Part shown: one piece after another, positions 10,321 to 21,113 of the stretch
How the letters are laid out: every line of letters begins with the position of its first letter
How positions within the stretch are numbered: position 1 is the stretch's first letter
The notes under the pieces: generated by a model
Told to the model about the DNA's origin: nothing
The model's database searches: none
What the model saw: the letters and a program-made list of their open reading frames with translations, nothing else
Assembly: GCA_945859605.1 (NCBI GenBank)
Contig: OX243812.1
Span: 43,707,009 to 43,771,008, forward strand
DNA: 64,000 bases
Direction: 5' to 3'
Origin: Lumbricus rubellus
Taxonomy: Eukaryota > Annelida > Clitellata > Crassiclitellata > Lumbricidae
Made by a program: the position numbers and the translations under genes

Positions 10321-11078
10321 TGTAAGTTTCTGCTTCCACGATCCACCAGTGAGGGAGTGTATTGTGGGAAGAGTACGCTGGTACGCGGACGGTTATTTCG
10401 AAAGAGAGCGGAGATTGAAGTGTTCGCCGGTGTCGTGCCAGGATGCCGCGCGAGTGGTTCGGGGGACATACTGTCGACGGCTTCCGGTCTGGAAGCGCTC
10501 GCCGATAGGGGTCGAGCTGGGCTCGCACGCTCTCTGCTTTCATCCGGTTCGTTATAGGCTGACCCGAGGGCGGCGTTCGCCAACTGTATTAATCCTAATT
10601 GCTCTTCCGATCGGGCCATTTCCTCTGAGGCTAACATATTCCAGTGGTCTATCTCACCGTGCGTCGCTGTTCCCTCTTCCGTCGCATGGGCGTAATCATT
10701 ACCGTTACCATACGAAGGGTCATAACTGTACATTGTGTCATGGGAGGGACTTAAGTTGTTTGTTGCCATTTTTGGCTTGAACTTCACCACAACAGATGCC
10801 AACAAACACGCAACTTATCCCCGTCACTCGCGACGTACAGATATTATTAAAGACAAACAATAACCACTCGAAACAGCCTTAATTCTAAAACAATTTGCCA
10901 TGTGACTAAAATGTCAGCCTAAACTCGAACCGGAAAACGAAAAGAAAGAAACTGAATATAATCGTGCGTGCTACGTATCGGTCGCTACGCGAATCCGTAC
11001 GTCCCCGCTAACTTTCAGCGCTTAGTTACACGCGTGTTGGGTCGCTAAGTAAGACAGCCCAAAGGCCGAGCCTTTACA
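10321..11078 (-). repeat. Gypsy 3' LTR
   Basis: 758 bp, plus-strand ends TGTAAGTTTC and CCTTTACA. It contains a 170-residue open frame (10,293-10,805) that repeats the gag N-terminus encoded in the 5' LTR. On the minus strand a purine run GGTGGGGGAGAG lies directly upstream (11,079-11,090) and is the likely polypurine tract. Confidence 0.95.
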
Positions 11079-11494
11079 CTCTCCCCCACCTACTCAAGTG
11101 GTGAAACCACGGGAAGACCCAAACGGTAACTGGACCATTCAAACAACGGTCTACCCCTTCTACAAATTTCCATACCTCGGGCATATGTCAAAACAGAAAA
11201 CCCGGCAAATGAAATTTGGACTACAGGGTCACCTACTGTCAATAGATATGCACCCAAAGTCATAACTGTTTGCATCAAAACGTCCAACAGAACACAAAAC
11301 CAAACAGAACACGAAACAGTAGAATCATCCTTAGCACAGCTACATGATTAACTAGCGCACGACCCGAAGTCGTCTGGTTCATCGGTGAATAGTCACTTAA
11401 TCAACTAGTTCGGTTCGGACAACACCAACACTTATCTAGGTGTTTAACCTCACCAACACGTTTTCACAACGGTGAATAACTGTCAGGGCGGGGT
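11079..11494 (-). other. Gypsy 3' untranslated region with polypurine tract
   Basis: About 415 bp between the integrase stop and the 3' LTR. Apart from the polypurine tract touching the LTR, I see no open frame of note and no envelope-like gene. Confidence 0.7.
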
Positions 11495-14092
11495 TTACAA
11501 ACGAAACCGAACAGGTAAAACATGGGGACGGGTCGGTCTAGGGGTAGAGTTCAGTTCCTCGTCTTGGACAAGTTCGTTTAGTCCCAGGGGCTCATCTCGG
11601 TCCGTAACATCGTTCGATACCGGCCTATCCCAGTCTTTCGGACAGTCTCCTCCGAAGTTCTTCAGCTTGTCCACGTAGACCAACTTCGGTTGCGCACGGG
11701 CCGACTTCTGTATTCGGTAGAGTACAGGCCCGACGCGGTCCATAACTTTGTACGGTCCTTCGTAGAACTTGGCCCACTTGGTCTTGATACCAGTGTGTCG
11801 ACGAGGACAGTAGTACCATACCCACTGGCCGGGTTCGAATGCGGCGGGTCGCACTCGAAGGTTGTATCGGGCAGTCCGATGCTGCGCGATCTGCTGAAAG
11901 TGAGTTCGCACCAACCGATAGGTGTCCTGCATCCGCTGCAGTCGTTGATCCACAAATTCATCCACCGTTCGGTCGCAAAGTTCGATCGCCGAGCCATCGC
12001 TGAGAACCAGATCGATGGGTGCGATAACTTCTCGTCCCATGAACAACAGGTTTGGACTGAATCCCGTACTCGAATGTTTGGTGGCACGATACGCAGCCAT
12101 CACCCCAGGTAGAAGCGTGTCCCAGTCTTTCTGTCGTTGGGAGACCACTTTGCCCAGCATGCTATTCAGTGTTCGGTGAAATCGTTCCACCATCCCGTTA
12201 GTGCTAGGCTTGTACGCCGAGGTCCGAACCTTATCAATCTCCAATCGACGACACAAATCTTGGAAGAGGTGTGATTCGAAGCACGGGCCTTGGTCGGAGA
12301 GGATTTGACGCGGGCACCCATAGCGTGGGAAGAACTGGTCGCACAATATCCTCGCGACGGTTCCAGCTTCTTGATTCCGGATAGGGAACGCCTCTGCCCA
12401 ACGTGAGAAATGGTCTATCACGGTCAGTATGTATTTGTGACCAGCGCTGGACACCGGGTGTGGTCCAGTGATGTTGATCCCAAGTCGATCCATCGGTACT
12501 CCGATTCTCATGTCTTGCAGAAGACCTTGCCGAGGGGGCTTCTCGCGACGGTACCTCGAACATTCGGTACAACGGAGCAGTTCGCGTTGCACGTCATCCT
12601 TCCACAACGGCCAGTATACTCGGTTGCTCAGCTGCACAGACGTTCGCCTCAGTCCCAAGTGTCCTCCGGTCATTCCGCGATGAGCTAAGCGAATCAGCTC
12701 CACCCGTCGGCTAGGCGGGGGCACCAGTTGCCACCGCTCCATCTGTCCGGAATCGACAGCCAACCAGCTTCGGTACAGCAGGTCGTTTCGGAGAATGAGC
12801 TGCGGCCACTGCGACACCAATATCTTAATGGTTCCGCTTAGGGGGCGGACTACTTCGGACGGCGGTGGGTCCTTGGACGCCTGGAGCTGCGCCACTACCC
12901 AACCGAGATCCGGGTCGGCATCTTGTTCTTTCTTCAGGGTCTCTATATCCCAATCATCTGGAAGGAATTCTTCTGGTCGGGGAGGAATTCGCGCAGTTCG
13001 TATCATCTCCACGTGATGCGGTCGCCGCGAGAGGGCGTCAGCGTTGAGGTGCGCCGAGCCGGCTCGGTGTTGAATCTCGAAGTCGAACTCCTCAATGGTG
13101 GTCAGCCATCGAGCTTGTTGGCCGATAGGTACGGGTGTGCGCCGCAGCCACTGTAGGGCAGAATGGTCCGTTCTTAACAGAAACCGACGTCCCAGCAGGT
13201 ATGGTCGGAAGTTCTTGAGATAATAGATGATTGCAAGAAGTTCCCGTCTCGTGACATCATAGTTCCTCTCTGCTGCCGAGCATAATCGACTACCATAACT
13301 GATTACTCGTTCTTGGTTCTCCTGTAGTTGTGAGAGCACAGCGCCAATCGAATCTCCAGAGGCGTCCGTATCAAGAATGAACATGCCTTCATCCCTAGGC
13401 GGCGCCAGCACGGGGGCATCGGTTAATTTTTTCTTCAGATCGGTGAAGGCGGTCCCACACTCCACAGTCCAACGGAACGGTTGACCTTTGCGTGTCAGCT
13501 CGTGCAAGGGGCGGGCAATTTTCGCAAAGTCCGGGACGAATCGCCGATAGTAGGAGCACAACCCGACGAACGATCGGACTTCTTTCAGGTTCCTCGGGGT
13601 CGGCCATTCTCCTACCGCCTGTACTTTAGATGGATCAGTCGCCACTCCCTGCGCGCTGATAACATGGCCCAAGAACGTCACACTGGTCTGGAGTAAGTGA
13701 CACTTGGTGGGCTTCAACTTAAGATTCTCCTTCGTAAGTCTCTGTAGAATTTGTTCCAACCGGTTCAGGTGAGTCGCTATGTCTTTGGCAAAGACAATAA
13801 TATCGTCGAGGTAGATTAGGCAGATGGAGAAGTTTAACCCCGCCATGACTAGGTTCATCATGCGGGAGAACGACGCAGGGCTGTTGCACAACCCGAACGG
13901 CAGTACGCGAAACTGGAAGCTACCTCGTCGAGTCACGAACGCAGTTTTGTGTTTGTCGTGGGGGTGTACGGCCAACTGGTGGTACCCAGCGCGAAGGTCG
14001 AAGGTGCTGAACCACTTGGCGTCGCCGAGGGCGTCGATGCTCTCGCTGATCAGAGGCAGGGGGTACGCATCCTTCCTGGTCTTTAGGTTCAC
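11495..14092 (-). CDS. pol: Gypsy pol: reverse transcriptase, RNase H, integrase
   Basis: An 865-residue frame. RT: STFDLRAGYHQL (motif A), LPFGLCNSPASF, and YLDD at residues 94-97. RNase H: ILDTDASGDSIGAVLSQ near residue 230, with RTDHSALQWL further on. Integrase: an HHCC zinc domain (HRGMTGGHLG... CTECSRYR), a DDE core including LTVIDHFSRWAEAFP, LSDQGPCFES and PSTNGMVERFHR, then a GPY/F-type module (FYEGPYKVMDRVGPVLYRIQ). No internal stops. The first RT residues lie upstream in another frame because of the shift at about 14,125, so the ATG given is not a natural start; the product is expected as part of a gag-pol polyprotein. Confidence 0.95.
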   Translation of the reverse strand: MNLKTRKDAYPLPLISESIDALGDAKWFSTFDLRAGYHQLAVHPHDKHKTAFVTRRGSFQFRVLPFGLCNSPASFSRMMNLVMAGLNFSICLIYLDDIIVFAKDIATHLNRLEQILQRLTKENLKLKPTKCHLLQTSVTFLGHVISAQGVATDPSKVQAVGEWPTPRNLKEVRSFVGLCSYYRRFVPDFAKIARPLHELTRKGQPFRWTVECGTAFTDLKKKLTDAPVLAPPRDEGMFILDTDASGDSIGAVLSQLQENQERVISYGSRLCSAAERNYDVTRRELLAIIYYLKNFRPYLLGRRFLLRTDHSALQWLRRTPVPIGQQARWLTTIEEFDFEIQHRAGSAHLNADALSRRPHHVEMIRTARIPPRPEEFLPDDWDIETLKKEQDADPDLGWVVAQLQASKDPPPSEVVRPLSGTIKILVSQWPQLILRNDLLYRSWLAVDSGQMERWQLVPPPSRRVELIRLAHRGMTGGHLGLRRTSVQLSNRVYWPLWKDDVQRELLRCTECSRYRREKPPRQGLLQDMRIGVPMDRLGINITGPHPVSSAGHKYILTVIDHFSRWAEAFPIRNQEAGTVARILCDQFFPRYGCPRQILSDQGPCFESHLFQDLCRRLEIDKVRTSAYKPSTNGMVERFHRTLNSMLGKVVSQRQKDWDTLLPGVMAAYRATKHSSTGFSPNLLFMGREVIAPIDLVLSDGSAIELCDRTVDEFVDQRLQRMQDTYRLVRTHFQQIAQHRTARYNLRVRPAAFEPGQWVWYYCPRRHTGIKTKWAKFYEGPYKVMDRVGPVLYRIQKSARAQPKLVYVDKLKNFGGDCPKDWDRPVSNDVTDRDEPLGLNELVQDEELNSTPRPTRPHVLPVRFRL

Positions 14093-15735
14093 CGCGCGGT
14101 AGTCAACGCAGAACCTGGCCGTGCCTCCTTCTTGGTCACCATGACAACGTTACTCGCCCATTCCGAAGCAGATGGTTCGATGAGGCCTTGTTGCAGCATC
14201 GTCTCCACCTGAGCGTCGATCTCTGGCAGTAGGGTCAGGGGCTGGCGTCGCAGGGGTTGTCGCACCGGGACCTCGTTCCCAGTGTCAATTTCGTGTCTAA
14301 TCACTTCGGTGTAGCCCATGTCCCAGTCTCCCAATGAGAACGCATGACGGTTATCCAACACAATCTTCTTTAGTCGGTCCCTAGCCTCTTGTGGAACGTC
14401 GTCTGACACGTTCTGCCATAAAGGGGACAGCAGGTCGGCTGGATCACTACCCGCGTCGACTTCGGTGGTTCGGTTCACCCTGCTAGGTCGGTTTTGTAGG
14501 TCGTCGTCTGCTTTCGACTCGCTTAGCTGAACCTCCTCCAAGTTCCATTGGCTGCCTACTTTCAGACGGATCATTTGATTCGTAGGGTTCATCACCCTGG
14601 CCAGTAAATCTGTGGTGCGATCAGGCAGCAGCGTGCTGGCTACTAGGACGCCAGATTCTAGCACTTGGGATTGTACAGCCCAGAGTCGAGGGTCAGTTTT
14701 CATATTGGGAAGGACAGCGAAGACTTCCACGTCCATTTCGCTCAAAGGAGGCACCTGAACATTTCTTGCCAACACGATTCTCCTACATCGCGCAGCTCCT
14801 GTTACACGATGCAGTTGGTGCTCACGTCCTTGCAGTTGAATTGAGCGTCCGCGGAAGTTCCAACTAGCGTTCTGTTGTTCTAACCAGCTGAGTCCCAGGA
14901 TCATTTCATTCAGCTGCTCGGTGACTAGGCAGGGAATCTGGAAGATCTGTCCTGAGATTTCGCCTTGCACCGTGATCTCGCCCAGCACTCGAATGGATGT
15001 ACCGTTAGCCGCTTTCAGGAGCTGTCGTGATTCTCGCATGTCTTGCAGGCGTACTGCTGAAGCTGGAATTAGCGACATCTCGCTCCCTGTGTCAACCAGA
15101 GCTAGGATCTTCCGCCCATTTATTCGCAGTTGTAAGTACGCGTTAGTACTTCCTTGGATGTAACGTGTGTTAGCTATCCCTTCTCCTTCTTCTTGACCTT
15201 GCTCGTATCTCATCACTTGTGGACAGTCCTTCCGGAAATGACCTGGCTGAAGGCAGAGAAAGCACCGCCCATCACCTCGTCGATTCCTCCGATCGTGGGT
15301 CGCTACATTATTTCTTGCCCCTCTCTCCGATCTCTGTCGATTTTCCATCGACATATCTCTTGGCTCCTCATAATGTCTATCTGTCGTACTGGAAGCTTGC
15401 CACGTCGGTGTCTTCCACCATTGCTCCATCTGCAACTGACGCTGTTCCATGTTGGCCATTTGCTCCGACAATCTACGAAGTATCTCATCGCTAGATTTGT
15501 CGTCTGTTTTGATCGCTTTGATTCGTCCCGATCTCCGCTCCTGATCTCCGGTCCTACTCCGTGTGGATTTATTAGCTTCGAGTCTGATGGCATATCGGCA
15601 CGCTAGCTCAAGGTTAGTTGGTTCCCTGTCTCGCACGCGCAGAGCCAACTCGGAGTCATCGATCGCGTCAATGAAAGCATCAATGGCTACCATCTCACTC
15701 ATTTCCGTAGATGGGCCAGCATAGGCCAACACCAT
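14089..15735 (-). CDS. Gypsy gag C-terminus, zinc knuckle, protease, start of RT
   Basis: 548 residues. A CCHC knuckle CFLCLQPGHFRKDC lies near residues 157-170. The aspartic protease active site ALVDTGSEMSLIPAS is near 215-230, followed by a flap region and LGLSWLEQQ. The frame ends just inside RT (WASNVVMVTKKE). It is in the same frame as the upstream gag, separated by a single TAA, and is one base out of phase with the following pol frame. The TAA sits in a gag motif ahead of the knuckle, so a simple nonsense mutation is more likely than programmed readthrough. Confidence 0.92.
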   Translation of the reverse strand: MVLAYAGPSTEMSEMVAIDAFIDAIDDSELALRVRDREPTNLELACRYAIRLEANKSTRSRTGDQERRSGRIKAIKTDDKSSDEILRRLSEQMANMEQRQLQMEQWWKTPTWQASSTTDRHYEEPRDMSMENRQRSERGARNNVATHDRRNRRGDGRCFLCLQPGHFRKDCPQVMRYEQGQEEGEGIANTRYIQGSTNAYLQLRINGRKILALVDTGSEMSLIPASAVRLQDMRESRQLLKAANGTSIRVLGEITVQGEISGQIFQIPCLVTEQLNEMILGLSWLEQQNASWNFRGRSIQLQGREHQLHRVTGAARCRRIVLARNVQVPPLSEMDVEVFAVLPNMKTDPRLWAVQSQVLESGVLVASTLLPDRTTDLLARVMNPTNQMIRLKVGSQWNLEEVQLSESKADDDLQNRPSRVNRTTEVDAGSDPADLLSPLWQNVSDDVPQEARDRLKKIVLDNRHAFSLGDWDMGYTEVIRHEIDTGNEVPVRQPLRRQPLTLLPEIDAQVETMLQQGLIEPSASEWASNVVMVTKKEARPGSALTTAR

Positions 15736-15759
15736 TAGTCGCCGTATGTCTTGCGCTAA

Positions 15760-17118
15760 TTATTGCAAGGTCTCTCCTTCTCTCTGTATTCGAGTACGAA
15801 GCTGAGTACGATATAATGTTGTTTGATCAGAACATCCATATCTACTCCTAAGTCGTGCTACAAGGTCGCTCGACGATGACAGACCGGGAGCGTTGAATTC
15901 CCATAAAAGATGCGCTGCGGTTCCTACCAAGGCACACATCAATTGGTTCAACTTCTCGGTTTCGTCCCATTCGTTGTGTCTTGAGCAGATCTCAAATTTA
16001 ACGAGAAACGCTTCCAGAGGCGTTTGACCGTCAAATTTCTCCAGTTTCAGCCACTGCTTTTGTCTGTCTCCACCTGCCTTCGTTCTCGTTTCATTCGTCC
16101 TACATGATTTTTCCTCGATGGTTGGCTTAGGTCTCGACCCATCGCACTCAAATGAAATCACCGAATGAGTTTCTAACTGACTGGACTCAACAGGACGACT
16201 TCTCGTTTGTCCGACTTCCACCCGCAGCCCAGGACTATTGCTTGCAACTTTTCCATTTTTCACACAAATCTCGCTTAGATGCCTACACAGTTCTTGTAGT
16301 GGTGCTAAAATTTCTTGCAATTGTCCAGTCTCGGTCGTCGTCGTGTTTTTCTTTACCCGTGAAGAATTAATGTCAGTTCCCTCATTAATTTCTTCTACTT
16401 CCGTAGCGTACTCTTGTCGATATGTCCTCCCCTCCTTCTCTGCTTTCCTTTCGTCTTTCCACTGCTCAGAATTTTTGGTATCGCCTCGTTGATACGTACT
16501 CTCTTCATTTGTCTCTTCATCATCTAAAAGGCATCCCAAGCGTCTGCTTTTCCTCTGCTGATACATACTCTCTTCACTGGTCTTGTTATCGTTTCTCAAA
16601 GAGTAAGCCAACCCCACACTTCCGGTATCACTTTGTAAGTTTCTGCTTCCACGATCCACCAGTGAGGGAGTGTATTGTGGGAAGAGTACGCTGGTACGCG
16701 GACGGTTATTTCGAAAGAGAGCGGAGATTGAAGTGTTCGCCGGTGTCGTGCCAGGATGCCGCGCGAGTGGTTCGGGGGACATACTGTCGACGGCTTCCGG
16801 TCTGGAAGCGCTCGCCGATAGGGGTCGAGCTGGGCTCGCACGCTCTCTGCTTTCATCCGGTTCGTTATAGGCTGACCCGAGGGCGGCGTTCGCCAACTGT
16901 ATTAATCCTAATTGCTCTTCCGATCGGGCCATTTCCTCTGAGGCTAACATATTCCAGTGGTCTATCTCACCGTGCGTCGCTGTTCCCTCTTCCGTCGCAT
17001 GGGCGTAATCATTACCGTTACCATACGAAGGGTCATAACTGTACATTGTGTCATGGAAGGGACTTAAGTTGTTTGTTGCCATTTTTGGCTTGAACTTCAC
17101 CACAACAGATGCCAACAA
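15760..17118 (-). CDS. gag: Gypsy gag N-terminal part, initiating inside the 5' LTR
   Basis: 452 residues. The first ~160 residues (from MLASVVVKFKPKMATNN) are encoded by the 5' LTR and the frame then reads through the LTR/internal boundary at 16,634 without interruption. A Ser/Pro-rich N-terminus is followed by a Glu/Lys-rich coiled-coil-like middle and a gag-like C-terminal part (LEKFDGQTPLEAFLVKFE, WEFNAPGLSSSSDLVARLRSRYG). A nonsense codon at 15,760-15,762 ends the frame. Whether the first or second Met (residue 13) is used cannot be told. Ty1 also starts gag inside its LTR, but the length here is unusual. Confidence 0.88.
   Translation of the reverse strand: MLASVVVKFKPKMATNNLSPFHDTMYSYDPSYGNGNDYAHATEEGTATHGEIDHWNMLASEEMARSEEQLGLIQLANAALGSAYNEPDESRERASPARPLSASASRPEAVDSMSPEPLARHPGTTPANTSISALFRNNRPRTSVLFPQYTPSLVDRGSRNLQSDTGSVGLAYSLRNDNKTSEESMYQQRKSRRLGCLLDDEETNEESTYQRGDTKNSEQWKDERKAEKEGRTYRQEYATEVEEINEGTDINSSRVKKNTTTTETGQLQEILAPLQELCRHLSEICVKNGKVASNSPGLRVEVGQTRSRPVESSQLETHSVISFECDGSRPKPTIEEKSCRTNETRTKAGGDRQKQWLKLEKFDGQTPLEAFLVKFEICSRHNEWDETEKLNQLMCALVGTAAHLLWEFNAPGLSSSSDLVARLRSRYGCSDQTTLYRTQLRTRIQREGETLQ
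16612..16633 (-). promoter_or_regulatory. Candidate primer binding site
   Basis: Immediately inside the 5' LTR, the minus strand reads AAGTGATACCGGAAGTGTGG. The position is right for a tRNA primer site, but it lacks the usual TGG start and I cannot assign the tRNA. It is also translated as part of gag. Confidence 0.4.
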
Positions 17119-17391
17119 ACACGCAACTTATCCCCGTCACTCGCGACGTAGAGATATTATTAAAGACAAACAATAACCACTCGAAACAGCCTTAATTCTA
17201 AAACAATTTGCCATGTGACTAAAATGTCAGCCTAAACTCGAACCGGAAAACGAAAAGAAAGAAACTGAATATAATCGTGCGTGCTACGTATCGGTCGCTA
17301 CGCGAATCCGTACGTCCCCGCTAACTTTCAGCGCTTATTTACACGCGTGTTGGGTCGCTAAGTAAGACAGCCCAAAGGCCGAGCCTTTACA
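16634..17391 (-). repeat. Gypsy 5' LTR
   Basis: 758 bp, same length as the other LTR and nearly identical. Besides promoter and polyadenylation functions it must encode about 160 residues of gag (16,634-17,118). Confidence 0.95.
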
Positions 17392-19807
17392 GTACTGGCA
17401 CATAAACTTTTATATGTCGAAGAGGTTCAACATATTAACCCGAACGTTCGACCATTGCTATCTCGCTGCCATCGGAAACAGCCGAATCAAACAACATCAG
17501 GTCAACCAACATTTCACTCATGTACATTTACCTCAAATGGCTCGAAAAGGCGTGTATTTCTGCTGTAGCGACAGTTTTTTGTAAACTGCATTGTAAGCAA
17601 TGAGGAGCTGCTTCAACAGTTGCAAGTCATTTCAGGGAGCTGACGTTGGACATTGACTGGTGCACCAATGCCCTGAGATCCACATGATGAACAAAGATAT
17701 TGTGCTCACAGAGGATGCAGCTCAGATGAAACAGATTGTAATGTATCAACTTCCCTATCCAAATATCTCAAACAGTGTTTTCGTAGGTTCACAAAAGTTT
17801 GTATTCAGAGAATCGAAGACTGTCCCCCATTATCACCAAGCTGAAGATATCTACCGTATCCGAGGTTTGTGTAGAACGTATGCTCTCGATCGAAGACCAG
17901 CATTGCTATAGACTATAGACTAGAGGATAGAAGTTGTGTGAAAAGACATAGATAGTATACGGCCACTCGGTCAACTATATTCCACTATTCAAGCCAGTTA
18001 AAACGGCTGAAGCTTGTGCTTCACCTGTTCACAGTAAAGGAACCCAGGTGCCAGCACAGCAGGGCAGCGTTCCTTCGACGTAAAATCCTTCGAACAACAA
18101 TGAACTTTATGTGGAACTTCAAGCCCTAATGATGCACAGATTTCTTTCACAATAGTCTCATGATGATGGGGCAGAGAATGTCTAATGGAATCCTGATTGA
18201 TAACAATTTCAGCAGGATCACGGCCCATTGATTTTTCTTTGACTGCTAGGATGTGTGTCGCATGTATTTCACAATAATTTACAGTCCTGATGAATTGTCG
18301 CGGCCTACTCTATCCTTGTGCTTAAGATCGCGCCACGAGGTTCGAATTCCACGAAAAGAAGAGGGTTTGTACGTTTATTAACTATTCATATAAGACGGTT
18401 ACGGTATTATAAGATATCAATAATTAGTTATCTGGCCGCTCTCGCCCTTAGTCGATTTTATCCTCGTTCAATGAATCTTCGACGATGTTAAGTGTCTGTC
18501 ATCACACCGAGAGCGCCCCGACTGTAGGTGACGCTACGATTAAATACCCCAGCGTGGTGGGGTAGTGCCAGCCGCCACGATTCGTTATAGGGGCACAGTT
18601 AAAGGCTGATTGCCCCCTTTGAAGCCGATCGGGCGGATCGCTGGGTCCGTTGCGGCCAACTTTGATGGTCGGCCAAATGTTTTCCCCTTCCCTGATCGTA
18701 GGCCCCCATCGAATCCGCTGGGTACCCCTATCTTCAGGGTCGTCGGTGTTCTAGCAGCAGGTGTCGTACTCTGAAGTCGCCAAAGTCGTTTGGTTGATAA
18801 CGGCACCGACGGCGACCAGATGTCGCGGCTGGTCCTCGTGAAGGCGACCGCGACTGTGCGACATGAATGCTGCAGTGACACATGAAATGAAAATGACATT
18901 AGATCATAACTTACTGTCTGCAAGACTCACTTGTGTCATTTTTAAATTGACTTAGACCTATTGGTTTTTAACTAAATAATAACTGTACCATATGCATGTC
19001 AAGAGTGATTACAGAGGACATTGAAATGAGCATTAGAAATGTAATTGGTAGAGCATAAAAATATTTTGCACATTACATGTTCAACGTTGTCTATTATAGG
19101 CCTATATATTGAACGTTCAAGGTCATTCGGCCACGTCTAAAGTGTTTAAATTTCCATGAAAATTTTCACCAGTAGTACTGATGTTACAGAGAACACTTTT
19201 GAGGGATGAGACTTTAAAAATTCTAAAACTTATTTTTTTGTTTGGTTGACATTGTCACCCTAATTGTCTCTATGATGAAGTGTCTGCATTAGCAGTTGCC
19301 TGTAATATCAATTTTCATGCCGTTTGATGTATTTGATACAGGACATAGCCTTTATTGACCCGCAAATTTCAACAGAATCAAGTAGCATAATTGTTACTAA
19401 TGACTTCCATGACACAAATGCTCCGTAGCTATGAATTTGATTTTCTGAATTGTTAGGCCTATAATATAGCAAATTGCAGATTCAAAATAATATAACTTCA
19501 GTTATAAAAATATATTTTTATTCGGTAAGAAGTATTTTGAACCAGATTAGCTGTTAAATATAACTGAATAAAAAAAGTAAAAAATCCGACATGTGACGGG
19601 CTTTTACCCCTGGTTAGGGTGCTCCAAAAAATTCAAAGTTGAAAATTCATATCTCCCCGGATATTTTCCCTTGCGTCTCAAAGAGACGAGTCTAAAAAAC
19701 CAAATTTTTTGATTTTATATTAAGGTTAAGCCTTGCCACCAGCACGATGAAGCTTAAAAATAACCGCTATTTTTTGGTTGAAAATACAAATTGCGGGTGA
19801 TTATATA
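17392..19807. other. Non-coding spacer, no gene recognised
   Basis: About 2.4 kb of AT-rich DNA. Short frames (for example 17,660-17,911 and 18,585-18,923) have no recognisable domain. TAGGCCTA occurs at 19,097 and 19,454. A stretch near 19,205-19,270 resembles an inverted, diverged relative of the 7,082/10,188 repeat (TTCTAAAA..., TGTCACCCTAAT). Confidence 0.5.
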
Positions 19808-20215
19808 TGAGGAGCTGGTACAACTAATAGAGGCTCTGTACAGTAAGTCCACGAGTGCAGTTCGGGTTGATAGGGCTTACGGAATGGTTTAGAATCACAG
19901 TGGGGGTCAGGCAAGGGTGTGGGCTATCGGCGGATTTATTCAGCACGATCCTGGAGGTGGTGATAGGACTTACAATGCGAGATGAGAAAGAAAGAGTAAA
20001 TCTCAATGGGCGCCTAGTGAACAACCTGCGGTTTGCCGACGATATTGACGTAATAGCCAACTCACAAGAAAAGTTACAGGAATTGACGGACAAGGTGGAC
20101 GATAGTAGCAGGAGATTGGGAATGAAGATAATCGCGGAAAAACAATGATAATTGGAAAACAACACAAAGACTAGAAGTGAGACTGGAAGGCAGAATACTG
20201 GAGCAGGTCACGAAG
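19808..20215 (+). pseudogene. RTE-like LINE fragment, RT palm, interrupted by copia
   Basis: Encodes LVQLIEALYSKSTSAV, TVGVRQGCGLSADLF (motif B), VNNLRFADDIDVIANSQEKL (FADD, motif C) and RLGMKI, then continues to LEGRILEQVTK exactly where the copia LTR begins at 20,216. A small disruption is seen near 19,880. The next part of this type of protein (KMKLYETLVVPVLL) reappears at 27,640, so this and that fragment may be one old insertion split by later ones. Confidence 0.75.
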
Positions 20216-20399
20216 TGTTGAAATGCAGGCCATTGATTCAGGATTACAAAGATAAAAGATAGCCATGCTAAACTTAACTGTCTTTATTATTAGCACACAC
20301 GGAAGGCAGGAAGAGGGAAGTGACGTAAACATAGAGTAAACTATTTAGAGTCACCTACGCTATCGCCATCTAGAATGTGTGTAATTGGTTATTTCAACA
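20216..20399 (-). repeat. Copia 3' LTR (184 bp)
   Basis: TGTTGAAATGCAGGCC at the left, GGTTATTTCAACA at the right. The minus-strand polypurine tract AAAGCGGGGG abuts it (20,400-20,409). Confidence 0.88.
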
Positions 20400-20435
20400 C
20401 CCCCGCTTTATACACACTCACAAATTAGGTTAGCC

Positions 20436-21107
20436 TTAATTTTCTAACCCCATCCCAGAAATGCATTTGTTATGCACATGTTTACATAGTCCTTTTGTTA
20501 AACAGTCAGCAACCATGTTTGTTGTTTCAATCTGTTTAACCAGAATGTCTCCAATTGCAATTCTGTCTCGAATGAAGTGATGATGCACAGCAATGTGCTT
20601 GGTCTTTGGTCGATATCCAGGATTTCTGGAAAGATCAATAGCCCCTTTGTTATCACAGAAAATATTCACAACATCTGAAGACTGAGGAACAAGTTCTTTG
20701 TGAAGTCCCTTTAACCATATAGCTTCTGTAGCAGCCATGCTTAAAGCCATGTACTCTGCTTCAGTTGTTGACTTTGCAACTGTTGGTTGTTTCTTTGAGT
20801 TCCAACTTATTGCGGCACCACTTAAAACAAAAGTGTAGCCAGTGGCTGATTTGAGATCCCTTTTATCACCACCCCAGTCAGAATCACTAAACCCAATCAT
20901 ATCTTCATTGGTTTTCCTGTACACGAGTTTGGCACTTGCAGACTGCAAAAGATATATAAAGACTCTTTTCACTGCTACCCAATGAGTTTTTCCATAGTTG
21001 TTATTAAATCTGCTCATAACCCCCACTGCAAATGCAATGTCTGGTCTTGTAACCTGTGCTGCATACATAAGGCTACCCACAGCTTCTTGAAAAGGAATGT
21101 TTCTCAT
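20436..21107 (-). pseudogene. Copia RNase H
   Basis: 223 residues: MYAAQVTRPDIAFAVGVMSR (RT thumb end), GFSDSDWGGDKRDLKSATGY, KQPTVAKSTTEAEYMALSMA (catalytic Glu) and FCDNKGAIDLSRNPGYRPKT (catalytic Asp), then HIAVHHHFIRD. Catalytic residues look present. A stop near 21,108-21,115 separates it from the RT part. Confidence 0.92.
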
Positions 21108-21113
21108 TTCTTC

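Larger units (their letters stand above)
10321..17391 (-). mobile_element. Ty3/gypsy LTR retrotransposon, nearly intact, minus strand
   Basis: Two 758-bp LTRs (TG...CA ends) flank gag-pol. GTAC directly precedes the left LTR (10317-10320) and directly follows the right one (17392-17395), a 4-bp target duplication. I count only about three differences between the LTRs (near 10,734, 10,837 and 11,025 against the right copy), so insertion is recent. Order on the minus strand: gag, zinc knuckle, protease, RT, RNase H, integrase. Two lesions are seen: an in-frame TAA in gag (15,760-15,762) and a 1-base frameshift at the start of RT (about 14,125). It is otherwise complete. Confidence 0.95.

Noticed and set aside
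11079..11494. Envelope-like third gene in the gypsy element
   Set aside because: Only about 415 bp remain between integrase and LTR, with no signal peptide or transmembrane frame.
15757..15762. Programmed stop-codon readthrough between gag and pol in the gypsy element
   Set aside because: The TAA interrupts a gag motif ahead of the zinc knuckle, and a second unrelated lesion (frameshift in RT) exists, so a simple mutation is more likely.
18585..18923. Possible host gene exon on the minus strand
   Set aside because: A 112-residue frame with no recognised domain, no convincing splice context and no second supporting exon.
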